The notes beneath the pieces were generated by a model. The model was not told the origin of the DNA, ran no database searches, and saw only the letters and a program-made list of their open reading frames with translations. A stretch of DNA of 32,776 bases, taken from positions 1 through 32,776 of the forward strand of contig CALLZY010000060.1 in NCBI GenBank assembly GCA_937858715.1, given 5' to 3'. The position numbers and the translations under genes were made by a program. How positions within the stretch are numbered: the stretch's first letter is position 1; the number at the start of each line of letters is the position of its first letter. Origin of the DNA: an uncultured Chitinophagaceae bacterium (lineage in GTDB: Bacteria > Bacteroidota > Bacteroidia > Chitinophagales > Chitinophagaceae). Shown piece by piece: positions 25,693 to 32,776 of this stretch.

Positions 25693-26715
25693 ATGGGGCC
25701 ACAACTCACCCTTTCGCTGATAGAAATAATTGTACTCATGGTGGGTGCCATCACTCTTGGCATCACTATCCACTTCTTCATTGCAAGCCGTAAATCTCTC
25801 AGGGATGCGAAAGATGAAATATCTGGTAAAACAGGTAAGGAGCTTAATGAATGGAAGTCAAAGTACTTCAATGTAACAGAAAGAAGGGATGCAGAGTTTC
25901 TTTTATTGAAGCAGCAAATTCAGGAGTTAAAAGAGAATAATAATATTCTGGAAATTGAGGCCGAAGAGATCAAAAAAATCAATAAAAAAATTAAAGAAGA
26001 ACTGGATGCTTTCAAAGCAACGTCAGCGGCTACCGAAACAAAAGGCCCTGGCTATATAGAACAGTTAAAAATGGCTCAGAACAGCCTGCTTGAACACAAT
26101 GAGAAGATAAACCAACTTCTGGGGCAGATTGAAATTGTAAAAGAAACTGAAGAAAAGCAAAAAGAGGTATTACGGAATAACGAGGAACTGAACAACCAGA
26201 TTGACGAACTAAAGTTTAAACTGTCGCAAAAAGAAAAGGAAATAAGCGGCATCAGGCAAAAAGAGAATCTTACAAGAGAGATGTCCTCTATGCTGGATAA
26301 TGCCTATAATGAATTTGGGTCTTTGCAGGAGAAAATTCAAAAACTGGAAGGCCAGGTTACATCTTCAAAACGAATAAATATCGAGCATGAAGATTTGAAA
26401 GAGGAGTATTATAAGGTATGTCAGGACTATGAAGAATTGAAGAGGAAGAATTTTGGTTTAAATGCAGAACATAAAGAATTAAAAGAAATACTTATTGAGA
26501 CTGAGGATAAACTGAAGGAGGCTAATTTTCAGCGTCAGCAATTGCAAAAAAAAGTGGCCTACCTGGAAGAACTTAATAACGACATGCAAAGCATGGCAGA
26601 AACAAATAGAAATCTCGAAACCCAGTTAAAACGGATAGGAGAACTGGAAAGTCAGTTAAATCTGCTTTCCGAAGAAAGAAATTTACTGATACAGCAAAAA
26701 ACAAAAGCCGGTTAG
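25693..26715 (+). CDS. Membrane-anchored long coiled-coil protein of unknown function
   Basis: A 340-residue protein with one N-terminal membrane helix (about residues 8-32, SLIEIIVLMVGAITLGITIHFFIA) followed by about 300 residues of nearly unbroken heptad-like sequence rich in Glu, Lys, Leu and Gln, with no other recognisable domain. The topology is probably an N-terminal anchor with the coiled coil in the cytoplasm, but orientation is not certain. It starts 134 bases after pyrH. Proteins of this shape are often called hypothetical or DivIVA/SMC-like by low-complexity similarity; I do not assign a family. A role as a scaffold at the membrane is conceivable. Confidence 0.75.
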   Translation: MGPQLTLSLIEIIVLMVGAITLGITIHFFIASRKSLRDAKDEISGKTGKELNEWKSKYFNVTERRDAEFLLLKQQIQELKENNNILEIEAEEIKKINKKIKEELDAFKATSAATETKGPGYIEQLKMAQNSLLEHNEKINQLLGQIEIVKETEEKQKEVLRNNEELNNQIDELKFKLSQKEKEISGIRQKENLTREMSSMLDNAYNEFGSLQEKIQKLEGQVTSSKRINIEHEDLKEEYYKVCQDYEELKRKNFGLNAEHKELKEILIETEDKLKEANFQRQQLQKKVAYLEELNNDMQSMAETNRNLETQLKRIGELESQLNLLSEERNLLIQQKTKAG

Positions 26716-26728
26716 CTTACATAACCAC

Positions 26729-26761
26729 AAACTGACAGACTGAAATGCAATCTGCCAGTTT
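26729..26761. terminator. Possible bidirectional terminator between convergent genes
   Basis: AAACTG-A-CAGA (26729-26739) pairs with TCTG-C-CAGTTT (26751-26761), with one internal mismatch. It lies in the 60-base gap between the coiled-coil gene and the convergent bTHX gene. The T tract is weak, so confidence is moderate. Confidence 0.45.
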
Positions 26762-26775
26762 GAAAGTATATATTC

Positions 26776-26889
26776 TTAGCTGCTCTTTTTAGCTGCTTTT
26801 TTTACGGCTGTTTTTTTAGCAGGACGGCTTTTGCCGAATGATCCTTTAAAGCGTTTTCCTTTTGCGGTTTTTTTATCACCTCTTCCCAT
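26776..26889 (-). CDS. 30S ribosomal protein bTHX
   Basis: A 37-residue highly basic protein encoded on the minus strand. It begins MGRGDKKTAKGKRFKGSFG and continues KSRPAKK, matching the layout of the Thermus THX peptide (MGKGD near the start, a GK..G.YGK..P.KK-type core), then has an Ala/Lys tail. In Thermus, THX lies in a cavity at the top of the 30S head and stabilises rRNA. It is 33 bases downstream of the HU gene on the same strand, so it is probably co-transcribed with it. Such short genes are often missed by gene finders. Confidence 0.85.
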   Translation of the reverse strand: MGRGDKKTAKGKRFKGSFGKSRPAKKTAVKKAAKKSS

Positions 26890-26922
26890 GTTGTTTAGTT
26901 TAGTTTTTAATGAATAATTTAT

Positions 26923-27246
26923 TTATGCGTTTTTCTTCTTTTTTGCAAGAAGCGGTTTAAGTTCCTTGAGCGAACCTTTCAGCACAGATGAAAGATCTTT
27001 GCCGGTCTTAAACCGGGCTACAATCTTTTCCTTAATATTAATTGTTGTTTTTGTTTGCGGATTGTGTCCTTTTCTTCCTTCACGGTAAGAAAGCAGGAAA
27101 GTACCAAAGCCTACGAGTGTAACTTTACCGCCCGATTTCAGGGTTTTGGTAACGGCATCGGTAAAAGAATCCAGAGCAGCATTGGCCTGTGTTTTGGTAA
27201 TACCGGCCTCTTCTGCAATTTTATCAATTAAATCTGCTTTGTTCAT
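26923..27246 (-). CDS. HU-family DNA-binding protein
   Basis: A 107-residue protein. Residues 1-90 form an HU/IHF fold: MNKADLIDKIAEEAGITKTQANAALDSF at the start, GGKVTLVGFGTFLLSYREGR, and the DNA-arm region GHNPQTKTTINI with the conserved Asn-Pro pair that intercalates DNA. A lysine-rich tail ends in AKKKKNA. It should act as a nucleoid protein that bends DNA. It is transcribed from a TAnnTTTG-type promoter word at 27278-27285 and probably carries the small bTHX gene downstream. Confidence 0.95.
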   Translation of the reverse strand: MNKADLIDKIAEEAGITKTQANAALDSFTDAVTKTLKSGGKVTLVGFGTFLLSYREGRKGHNPQTKTTINIKEKIVARFKTGKDLSSVLKGSLKELKPLLAKKKKNA

Positions 27247-27277
27247 GTTGTTTGGTTTGGTGTTTTGTCAGAGGCGA

Positions 27278-27308
27278 CAAATTTAGAGGCTTTTTCCTTT
27301 AGGAAAAA
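27278..27308 (-). promoter_or_regulatory. Promoter of the HU gene with an overlapping palindrome
   Basis: On the minus strand, TAAATTTG (27285-27278) is an exact TAnnTTTG -7 word, 32 bases from the HU start. Just upstream, TTTTTCCT-TT-AGGAAAAA (27291-27308) is a perfect inverted repeat with 8-base arms, covering the region where the -33 element should lie. It is a candidate operator or bent A/T-rich promoter element. Confidence 0.6.
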
Positions 27309-27393
27309 TAATTTTCTTCCGGAAAACAGATAATATTAATCTTTTAAAATCTGCTGTGGATAAGCATTTCAGCGAAAAGAAGTCGCAGAATGG

Positions 27394-27699
27394 TTAGTCT
27401 GCCAACTGCATTACTGTACGGAAAGAAATTATCCTGTTTCCCCATTTTTCTAATGTCTTTTTTCGCAACTCGTCAGAAAATTTCTGAATATAACGGTTGT
27501 AAAGGGCCTTGCTTTTGGCTTCATACTGAACAGCATAGGTAAGGCCATCGGCTTCATCCACTTCTATAAGTTGTAAAATACGGGCATTGGCAAAACAGCC
27601 TGTCGCTTTTATCTCAGGAATATGTTCTTCTTTCATCCATTGCAGCCAGCTTGCGGCAATACTATGATCAACTTTGGTAGTAACGTTGTAGATAATCAT
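27394..27699 (-). CDS. DUF4286-like small protein
   Basis: A 101-residue protein starting MIIYNVTTKVDHSIAASWLQWMKEEHIPEI and continuing with ATGCFANARILQL, TYAVQYEA, and FSDELRKKTLEKWGNRIISFRTV. This matches my memory of the DUF4286 family, a small dimeric ferredoxin-like fold common in Bacteroidota, of unknown function. Its start codon overlaps the stop of the exonuclease III gene by one base (TAATG), so the two are translated in tandem. No catalytic residues can be named. Confidence 0.75.
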   Translation of the reverse strand: MIIYNVTTKVDHSIAASWLQWMKEEHIPEIKATGCFANARILQLIEVDEADGLTYAVQYEAKSKALYNRYIQKFSDELRKKTLEKWGNRIISFRTVMQLAD

Positions 27700-28469
27700 T
27701 AATTGATTTTTATATCAAGATACACCGGGCAATGGTCGCTGTGTTTTACATCGGGATATATTTCAGCATCTTTCAGTTGCTTTTTCAAAGGTTCTGTAAC
27801 AGTGATGTAATCTATGCGCCAGCCTTTGTTGTTCAGTCTTACGCTGGGAAAACGCTGGCTCCACCAGCTATAGCGGTGCGGCTCCGTATGAAATTCACGG
27901 AAAGTGTCAATCCAGCCGCTTCCTAAAAACTTCGTCATCCACTCCCTTTCTTCGGGTAAAAAGCCGGACGAGTTTTTGTTGCCTTTTGGGTCGTGTATGT
28001 CAATTTCTTTATGGGCAATATTATAGTCGCCACAAAGTATAAGTTTCGGGTGTTTCTTTTTCAGTTTGTTCAGATAGACAAAAAAATCATCCAACCACAC
28101 ATATTTAAACTGCTGCCGTTCGTCGCCGCTGGTGCCACTTGGAAAGTAAGCATTAATCAGCCGCACATCACCAAAATCAACCTGTACCACACGGCCTTCA
28201 TCATCGGTTCCCGGAAAACCACAACCATACTCAACATGATCTGCTATTATCTTGCTGAAAATAGCCACACCACTGTATCCCTTTTTTTGTGCACTGAACC
28301 AATAATGATGGTAACCCAGCGCTTCAAACTGTTTAATATCCACATCGCCCTGAACGGCTTTTGTTTCCTGTACGCATATAACATCTGCCGGGTTTGTCTT
28401 CAGCCAGTCAATAAACCCTTTTTTAATAGCTGCTCTTATACCATTTACGTTATATGAAATAATTCGCAT
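27699..28469 (-). CDS. xth: Exodeoxyribonuclease III / AP endonuclease
   Basis: A 256-residue member of the exonuclease III family. Motifs are MRIISYNVNGIRAAIKKG (metal-binding Asn), CVQETKA (metal-binding Glu), YSGVAIFSK, INAYFPSG, CGDYNIAHKEIDIHDP (active-site Asp/Asn), RIDYITV, and HSDHCPVYLDI (catalytic His). It cuts DNA at abasic sites and removes nucleotides 3'-5' in base-excision repair. It is divergent from the LOG-family gene with 56 bases between them. The 3' end overlaps the DUF4286-like gene by one base. Confidence 0.95.
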   Translation of the reverse strand: MRIISYNVNGIRAAIKKGFIDWLKTNPADVICVQETKAVQGDVDIKQFEALGYHHYWFSAQKKGYSGVAIFSKIIADHVEYGCGFPGTDDEGRVVQVDFGDVRLINAYFPSGTSGDERQQFKYVWLDDFFVYLNKLKKKHPKLILCGDYNIAHKEIDIHDPKGNKNSSGFLPEEREWMTKFLGSGWIDTFREFHTEPHRYSWWSQRFPSVRLNNKGWRIDYITVTEPLKKQLKDAEIYPDVKHSDHCPVYLDIKIN

Positions 28470-28525
28470 TACTTTTATGGTTGATTTAGCGGCAATTTAT
28501 GTCAAATTGAAGAATATTTGTTTGT

Positions 28526-29311
28526 ATGGCATCAGGAAAGCACAAAAGGAAACACCTCCGAAAGTCAGATTTAAAAATTTCAAAACGAATTAAAGCTATA
28601 ATTCCTCCAATGGAACATGTGTACCTGGAAGGGCCGAAAAGCCGGGGGTATGAGTTCCTGTTTGCCTGGAGGGTGTTGCGGCAATTTATCAGGGGTTTTC
28701 GAAAACTGCATTTTATACGGCCATGCATTACAGTTTTTGGTTCGGCCCGTTTTAAGGAAGATCATAAATACTATGCTGCAGCAAAGGAGTTTGGCAAAAG
28801 GATAGCACAACTAGGGTTAACCACTATGACAGGCGGTGGTCCCGGAATAATGGAAGCTGCAAACCGGGGTGCTTTTGAAAATGGGGGACATTCGGTTGGA
28901 CTTAACATCAGGCTTCCTTTTGAACAAAAGGCAAATCCTTATTTGCACACTTCAATCACATTTGAACATTTTTTTGTTAGGAAAGTGCTGCTGGTAAAGT
29001 ATTCTTATGCGTTCATTATCATGCCTGGTGGTTTTGGTACACTGGATGAGTTTTTTGAAACACTTACCTTAGTCCAAACAGATTCAATCACGGATTTTCC
29101 TATTGTGCTTTATGGAAAGGAGTTTCATCAGCCGCTGCTTGAGTATATCGACCATATGGCTGAACAAGGCACTATATCCAAAGAAGATTTAAAGTTGGTA
29201 CTGGTAACGGATGATATTGATGAAGCTATGGAGCATATCAGCAACTATATCAGCACCAATTATAAAGTAAAATATAAGAAGCGTTTCTGGTGGCTATTTG
29301 AAAAGAGTTAA
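28526..29311 (+). CDS. LOG-family protein (TIGR00730-type Rossmann fold)
   Basis: A 261-residue protein. A basic N-terminal segment of about 70 residues (GKHKRKHLRKSDLKISKRIK) precedes a LOG-type Rossmann domain with VFGSARF, TGGGPGIMEAANRGAFENGG, and the diagnostic PGGFGTLDEFFE motif. LOG proteins with this motif can act as cytokinin-riboside monophosphate phosphoribohydrolases, or more generally as nucleotide 5'-monophosphate glycosidases. The bacterial role is usually not known. It lies just before the GH97 gene, which may have its own promoter in the short gap. Confidence 0.88.
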   Translation: MASGKHKRKHLRKSDLKISKRIKAIIPPMEHVYLEGPKSRGYEFLFAWRVLRQFIRGFRKLHFIRPCITVFGSARFKEDHKYYAAAKEFGKRIAQLGLTTMTGGGPGIMEAANRGAFENGGHSVGLNIRLPFEQKANPYLHTSITFEHFFVRKVLLVKYSYAFIIMPGGFGTLDEFFETLTLVQTDSITDFPIVLYGKEFHQPLLEYIDHMAEQGTISKEDLKLVLVTDDIDEAMEHISNYISTNYKVKYKKRFWWLFEKS

Positions 29312-29316
29312 TGCAA

Positions 29317-29333
29317 TGTGTACTTTTTACACA
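29317..29333 (+). promoter_or_regulatory. Inverted repeat upstream of the GH97 gene
   Basis: TGTGTA (29317-29322) and TACACA (29328-29333) are separated by CTTTT. The words are the same as in the palindrome before the SusC gene (TACACA-T-TGTGTA), but in reversed order. The repeat lies 33 bases before the preferred GH97 start and after the LOG stop, so it is a candidate operator. Confidence 0.4.
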
Positions 29334-29365
29334 AAAGTTATAACTTCACACAAAATTATTGTGCC

Positions 29366-31534
29366 ATGTTACCTAAAAGATTGCTCCTGTCAGTAGTTTC
29401 AATGTTTTTTGTTTTCTTAGCTAAAGCCGATATGACTTATACAACATTGTCTCCCAACGGAAATATTAAATTGGAAGTATTGCACCGCCAAAATGGCGAT
29501 GTAGTGTACCGTGTGTTTTACAAAGAAAAAGCAGTGATAACCCCGTCCGGCCTTGGCATAAAATTTAAAGTACCGGAAGTAACGCTTACAAAATTCAAAT
29601 TGCTTGCTGTCGATTCTTCGGTATTTGACGAAATATGGAACCCGGTTTGGGGCGAAACAAAAACTATTCGTAATAATTATAAACAGCTGGTGCTGAAACT
29701 TGCCGATAAAGGAACTTCAGGAATTGAAATGGCGATAACATTTCGTGTGTTTGATGACGGAGTTGGTTTCCGGTATTCTTTTCCGCAGCAAGCGAAACTG
29801 AATCATTTTATTGTAGCTGATGAGCTTACACAATTTGGCATGAGCGGCGACCACAAGGCATTCTGGATTCCCGGTGATTATGATACAAACGAGTACGGAT
29901 ACTATACAAGTAACCTGAGTAAAGTGGATGCCTCCGGCGGTGGATTTGCCCAGGAAATACATGCTAAAACTTCGTTTGATAATAATGCAGTGCAAACCCC
30001 GCTGATGATGAAATCGGCTGATGGCCTTTATATCAATCTGCATGAAGCAGCATTGGTTAATTATCCAGCCATGAACCTGGTGCTGAATAAGGAAACCATG
30101 ACTTTCAGTTCTCATCTTGTTCCTGATGCAGTAGGTAATAAAGCTTATTTGCAAGCGCCGGCACAAACACCCTGGAGAACCATTATCGTAAGTGATAAGG
30201 CTCCTGAAATCCTGATGTCGAAAACAATACTAAACCTTAATGAGCCTTCAAAAATTGCTGACCCGTCATGGATTAAGCCTGTTAAATACGTAGGTGTATG
30301 GTGGGAAATGCATGTGGGCAAAAGCAGTTGGGATTACAGCGGCGGACAAGTGGGTAGTCAGCAGGCGAGTAAAGTGCCGCATGGAGCTAATACGGACAAC
30401 GTAAAAAGGTATATTGATTTTGCCGCACAGCATGGATTTAGCGGTGTATTGGTAGAAGGATGGAACACCGGCTGGGAAGACTGGTTCGGCCAGTGGAAAG
30501 AAGATGTGTTTGATTTTGTAACTCCTTATCCTGATTTTGATGTGAAGGGACTGCAAAAATATGCAGCACAAAAAGGTGTGAAACTGATAATGCACCACGA
30601 AACATCAGCATCAGTTACCAACTATGAAAGGTGGATGGATACGGCTTACCGTTTTATGAAACAGTACGGCTATGATGCAGTTAAGACAGGTTATGTAGGA
30701 AGAATCATTCCCCGTGGCGAGCACCACGATGGCCAATGGATGATTAAGCATTATGAAAGAGTAGCGGCGAAAACAGCCAGTTATAAAATTATGCTCAATG
30801 CACATGAGCCTGTTCGCCCAACAGGTCTGCACCGCACTTACCCCAACTGGCTGGCCTGCGAAGCAGCAAGAGGAAATGAATTTAATGCCTGGAGTCATGG
30901 TAATGAGCCCGATCATGAAACCATACTTCCGTTTACACGGATTATGGGCGGGCCGATGGATTATACGCCAGGTATTTTCAAAATAAAAATGAGTTATTAC
31001 AATCCCGAAAAGAAAGAGCAGGTGCATACAACACTTACCAAACAAATGGCACTGTATATTACCATGTACAGTCCGTTGCAGATGGCGGCTGACCTGCCGG
31101 AGAATTATGAGGCAAAAATGGAAGCCTTCCAGTTTATTAAAGATGTGGCAGTTGATTGGGATGAAACCAAAGTACTGGATGCAGAGCCTGGTGATTATAT
31201 TCTTACAGCAAGAAAAGGAAAAGGGTCTGATAACTGGTTCATCGGTGCTATTACAGATGAAAATGCAAGGAGCCTTTCTGCTGAATTATCTTTCCTTGAT
31301 GATGGCAAAGTGTACCAGGCGATTATTTACAGGGATGCAGATAATGCCGACTGGAAGAGCAATCCTGAAGCATATACGATAGAAAAGAAATTAGTCAATA
31401 GAAACTCTGTATTGGGTTTAAAACTGGCACCCGGCGGTGGTGCGGCTATAAGCATTATGCCGCTTACTGCCGAACAGCAATTGCAGATGAAGAAAGAAAT
31501 AAAGGCACTTCCTAAAACTAAAAAGAAAAAATAA
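29366..31534 (+). CDS. GH97 alpha-glucosidase (SusB-like, inverting type)
   Basis: About 722 residues from the ATG at 29366, which gives a signal peptide (MLPKRLLLSVVSMFFVFLAKA); a GTG at 29318 would put 16 polar residues in front and is unlikely. The N-terminal beta-sandwich (about 25-275) precedes the (beta/alpha)8 barrel. Glu412 in MHHETSA, Glu481 in NAHEPVRPTG and Glu505 in ARGNEF have the same spacing (69 and 24 residues) as the base pair and acid of Bacteroides SusB. The position used as nucleophile by retaining alpha-galactosidases of GH97 reads VKTGYVG, with no aspartate. It is therefore predicted to be an inverting alpha-glucosidase, probably periplasmic. Its stop overlaps the SemiSWEET start by one base (TAATG). 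Confidence 0.92.
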   Translation: MLPKRLLLSVVSMFFVFLAKADMTYTTLSPNGNIKLEVLHRQNGDVVYRVFYKEKAVITPSGLGIKFKVPEVTLTKFKLLAVDSSVFDEIWNPVWGETKTIRNNYKQLVLKLADKGTSGIEMAITFRVFDDGVGFRYSFPQQAKLNHFIVADELTQFGMSGDHKAFWIPGDYDTNEYGYYTSNLSKVDASGGGFAQEIHAKTSFDNNAVQTPLMMKSADGLYINLHEAALVNYPAMNLVLNKETMTFSSHLVPDAVGNKAYLQAPAQTPWRTIIVSDKAPEILMSKTILNLNEPSKIADPSWIKPVKYVGVWWEMHVGKSSWDYSGGQVGSQQASKVPHGANTDNVKRYIDFAAQHGFSGVLVEGWNTGWEDWFGQWKEDVFDFVTPYPDFDVKGLQKYAAQKGVKLIMHHETSASVTNYERWMDTAYRFMKQYGYDAVKTGYVGRIIPRGEHHDGQWMIKHYERVAAKTASYKIMLNAHEPVRPTGLHRTYPNWLACEAARGNEFNAWSHGNEPDHETILPFTRIMGGPMDYTPGIFKIKMSYYNPEKKEQVHTTLTKQMALYITMYSPLQMAADLPENYEAKMEAFQFIKDVAVDWDETKVLDAEPGDYILTARKGKGSDNWFIGAITDENARSLSAELSFLDDGKVYQAIIYRDADNADWKSNPEAYTIEKKLVNRNSVLGLKLAPGGGAAISIMPLTAEQQLQMKKEIKALPKTKKKK

Positions 31535-31794
31535 TGACAGCAGTCGATATACTTGGTTACGCAGCCGGTGCCGTTACGGCATTCACCTTTTTGCCACAGG
31601 TTATTAAAACATGGCAGTCGAAGTCTGCAAAGGATATTTCTCTGAACATGTTCATTATTGCATTTGTCAATGAAATAATGTGGCTGGTATATGGCATCAT
31701 GCTGAACAACTGGGTGATAATCTCAACAAATGCTGTAATGCTGATAATGTCGGGGGTAATGATAATGCTGAAACTGAAATATAACCACCGCTGA
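31534..31794 (+). CDS. SemiSWEET sugar transporter
   Basis: An 86-residue protein with three membrane helices and the PQ-loop signature FLPQVIKTWQSKSAKDISL in and after helix 1, followed by NEIMWLVYGIMLNNWVIISTNAVML. Bacterial SemiSWEETs form homodimers that let mono- or disaccharides diffuse across the membrane. Here it overlaps the GH97 gene by one base and the HAD gene by one base, so all three are probably translated from one message. The pairing suggests that it moves glucose released by the GH97 enzyme. The direction of transport depends only on the gradient. Confidence 0.9.
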   Translation: MTAVDILGYAAGAVTAFTFLPQVIKTWQSKSAKDISLNMFIIAFVNEIMWLVYGIMLNNWVIISTNAVMLIMSGVMIMLKLKYNHR

Positions 31795-32405
31795 TGAAGA
31801 TTGATACTATTGTCTGGGATTTGGGAGGTGTACTTATTGACTGGAATCCAGGTTATGTTTTTACCGATAGTTATTTTGGTTCAGCAGAGAAAAAGCAATT
31901 CTTCTTTGAGCATGTTTGCACCCACGACTGGAACGAAAACCAGGATGCTGGTTATCCATTAGCAAAAGCAACTGATGAATTGGTGGCTGAATTTCCTGAT
32001 TGGGGAAAAGCTATCCGTGATTTTTATGGCCGGTGGGAAGAAATGCTCGGCGGGCCTATAGAAGGCAACGTGGAAATTTTCAGACAGCTAAAACAAAATG
32101 CCAGCCTGAAGTTTTATGCACTTACCAACTGGAGTGCAGAGCTGTTTCCCATTGCAATGCAGCGTTATGATTTTCTAAAATGGTTTGATGGTATTTTAGT
32201 AAGCGGAGCTGAAAAGACAAGAAAACCCTTTCCAGAGATCTATGAGCTGTTGATTAACCGTTTTTCCATCGAACCGGCTCAAGCATTGTTTATTGATGAC
32301 AATAGCAGGAACATTGATGCAGCGCAAGAATTTGGCTTCAAAGCTATACACTATCTGAATGTTGATCAGCTAAACAAGGAGTTGAAAGCAGTTGATGTCT
32401 TATAA
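31794..32405 (+). CDS. HAD-superfamily hydrolase (YihX-like sugar phosphatase)
   Basis: A 203-residue HAD hydrolase of the small-cap subclass I type. Motif I is WDLGGVLIDW, where the second aspartate of DxD is glycine, as in YihX (DLGNV). Motif II is ALTNWS, motif III lysine lies in RKPFPEIY, and motif IV is FIDDNSRNID. A small helical cap spans about residues 15-90. YihX acts on alpha-glucose-1-phosphate, and a sugar phosphate would suit the GH97-SemiSWEET context, but this is not proved; other HAD members with this motif include dehalogenases. The start overlaps the SemiSWEET stop (TGATG). The stop abuts the metH stop on the other strand with no base between. Confidence 0.85.
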   Translation: MKIDTIVWDLGGVLIDWNPGYVFTDSYFGSAEKKQFFFEHVCTHDWNENQDAGYPLAKATDELVAEFPDWGKAIRDFYGRWEEMLGGPIEGNVEIFRQLKQNASLKFYALTNWSAELFPIAMQRYDFLKWFDGILVSGAEKTRKPFPEIYELLINRFSIEPAQALFIDDNSRNIDAAQEFGFKAIHYLNVDQLNKELKAVDVL

Positions 32406-32776
32406 CTATTCCAAAACCGGTCGCAGCCATTTCTCTGCCTCTTCCAAACTCATTTGTTTTCGTCTTGCATAGTCTTGTAACTGGTCGTTACGTATTTTGC
32501 CAAGCCCAAAGTAATGACTTTCGGGGTGGGCAATATACCAGCCGCATACTGAAGCCGGAGGATTCATGGCAAGACTTTCGGTTAATTTAATGCCGATGTT
32601 CTCTGTAACGTTCAGTAATGAAAAAAGTTTCAGCTTTTCTGTATGATCAGGGCAGGCAGGATAACCCGGCGCAGGACGGATGCCTTTATATTCTTCTTTA
32701 ATTAGCTGGCTGTTTGAGAGGTTCTCTTCTTTAGCATAGCCCCAGAATTCTTTTCTTGTTTTTTCATGCAGGCATT
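32406..32776 (-). CDS. metH: Methionine synthase, C-terminal activation domain (5' part outside window)
   Basis: The open minus-strand frame runs to the right edge and ends with TAG at 32408-32406. The 123 visible codons match the MetH C-terminal AdoMet-binding reactivation domain: EFWGYA, then [19 protein letters not shown] (the [11 protein letters not shown] signature), [31 protein letters not shown], and a final [22 protein letters not shown]. Full MetH is a B12-dependent enzyme that makes methionine from homocysteine, and this domain binds S-adenosylmethionine to reactivate oxidised cobalamin. The frame is intact here. Its stop is directly adjacent to the convergent HAD gene. Confidence 0.93.
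   Translation of the reverse strand, partial: CLHEKTRKEFWGYAKEENLSNSQLIKEEYKGIRPAPGYPACPDHTEKLKLFSLLNVTENIGIKLTESLAMNPPASVCGWYIAHPESHYFGLGKIRNDQLQDYARRKQMSLEEAEKWLRPVLE

Noticed and set aside
29318-29365. Longer GH97 start at GTG 29318
   Set aside because: It puts 16 polar residues in front of the signal peptide; the ATG at 29366 gives a clean signal peptide.
29366-31534. GH97 as an alpha-galactosidase, which would suit a galactose theme
   Set aside because: The position used as nucleophile in retaining GH97 alpha-galactosidases is not aspartate (VKTGYVG), and the three glutamates of the inverting SusB type are in place with the same spacing.
1-32776. Mobile elements, phage genes, tRNA or rRNA genes, toxin-antitoxin or defence genes
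   Set aside because: No transposase, integrase, tRNA clover-leaf, rRNA stretch or defence-type domain was recognised; the gene content is a sugar locus plus housekeeping genes.

Overview
The window comes from a member of the Bacteroidota, most likely a Chitinophagaceae-like environmental bacterium. The evidence is a SusC/SusD pair with SusE/F-like lipoproteins, two secreted proteins ending in type IX secretion (T9SS) sorting domains, a Bacteroidota-type -7 promoter word (TAnnTTTG) before rplM and before the HU gene, a lack of strong Shine-Dalgarno sequences, and a very short bTHX ribosomal protein gene. Family assignments were made by reading motifs by eye; no database search was run.

Region 1 (1-1838) is the 3' end of a large secreted repeat protein. 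It has tandem 79-residue Ig-like modules encoded by 237-bp repeats, then a fibronectin-III domain and a T9SS sorting domain.

Region 2 (1916-17695) is a coherent polysaccharide utilization locus, best read as targeting beta-1,4-galactan or arabinogalactan. Its order is: a Nudix-fold/winged-helix regulator with a degenerate Nudix box (AraR/NrtR type); a palindromic operator-like site; SusC transporter; SusD; two SusE/F-like surface lipoproteins; a GH53 endo-galactanase lipoprotein; a 1139-residue GH2-GH53 fusion; galactokinase; a sodium:solute symporter; and a 65-residue membrane protein. Surface GH53 would cut galactan, SusCD would import the oligosaccharides, GH2-GH53 would finish them to galactose in the periplasm, the symporter would take galactose into the cytoplasm and GalK would phosphorylate it. 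No galT or galE is present in the window.

Region 3 (17768-20880, minus strand) starts at a strong bidirectional terminator. It holds a seven-PKD-domain, cysteine-rich T9SS protein and an HD-domain hydrolase.

Region 4 (20950-26715, plus strand) begins with an OB-fold-like protein and continues with the housekeeping block rplM-rpsI-rpsB-tsf-pyrH, which has several RNA hairpins in its leader and spacers. A membrane-anchored coiled-coil protein ends the region. Region 5 (26776-28469, minus strand) has a 37-residue bTHX gene next to an HU gene, then a DUF4286-like gene overlapping an exonuclease III gene.

Region 6 (28526-32405, plus strand) has a LOG-family protein and then a tightly overlapping three-gene unit: GH97 alpha-glucosidase, SemiSWEET sugar transporter and a HAD hydrolase. 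It abuts, stop to stop, the 3' end of metH on the minus strand. No tRNA, rRNA, CRISPR array, insertion sequence or phage gene was seen. The least ordinary points are the GH2-GH53 fusion, the regulator/palindrome pair, the GH97-SemiSWEET-HAD unit, the intragenic 20-bp palindrome in the fusion gene, and the RNA structures in the translation block.
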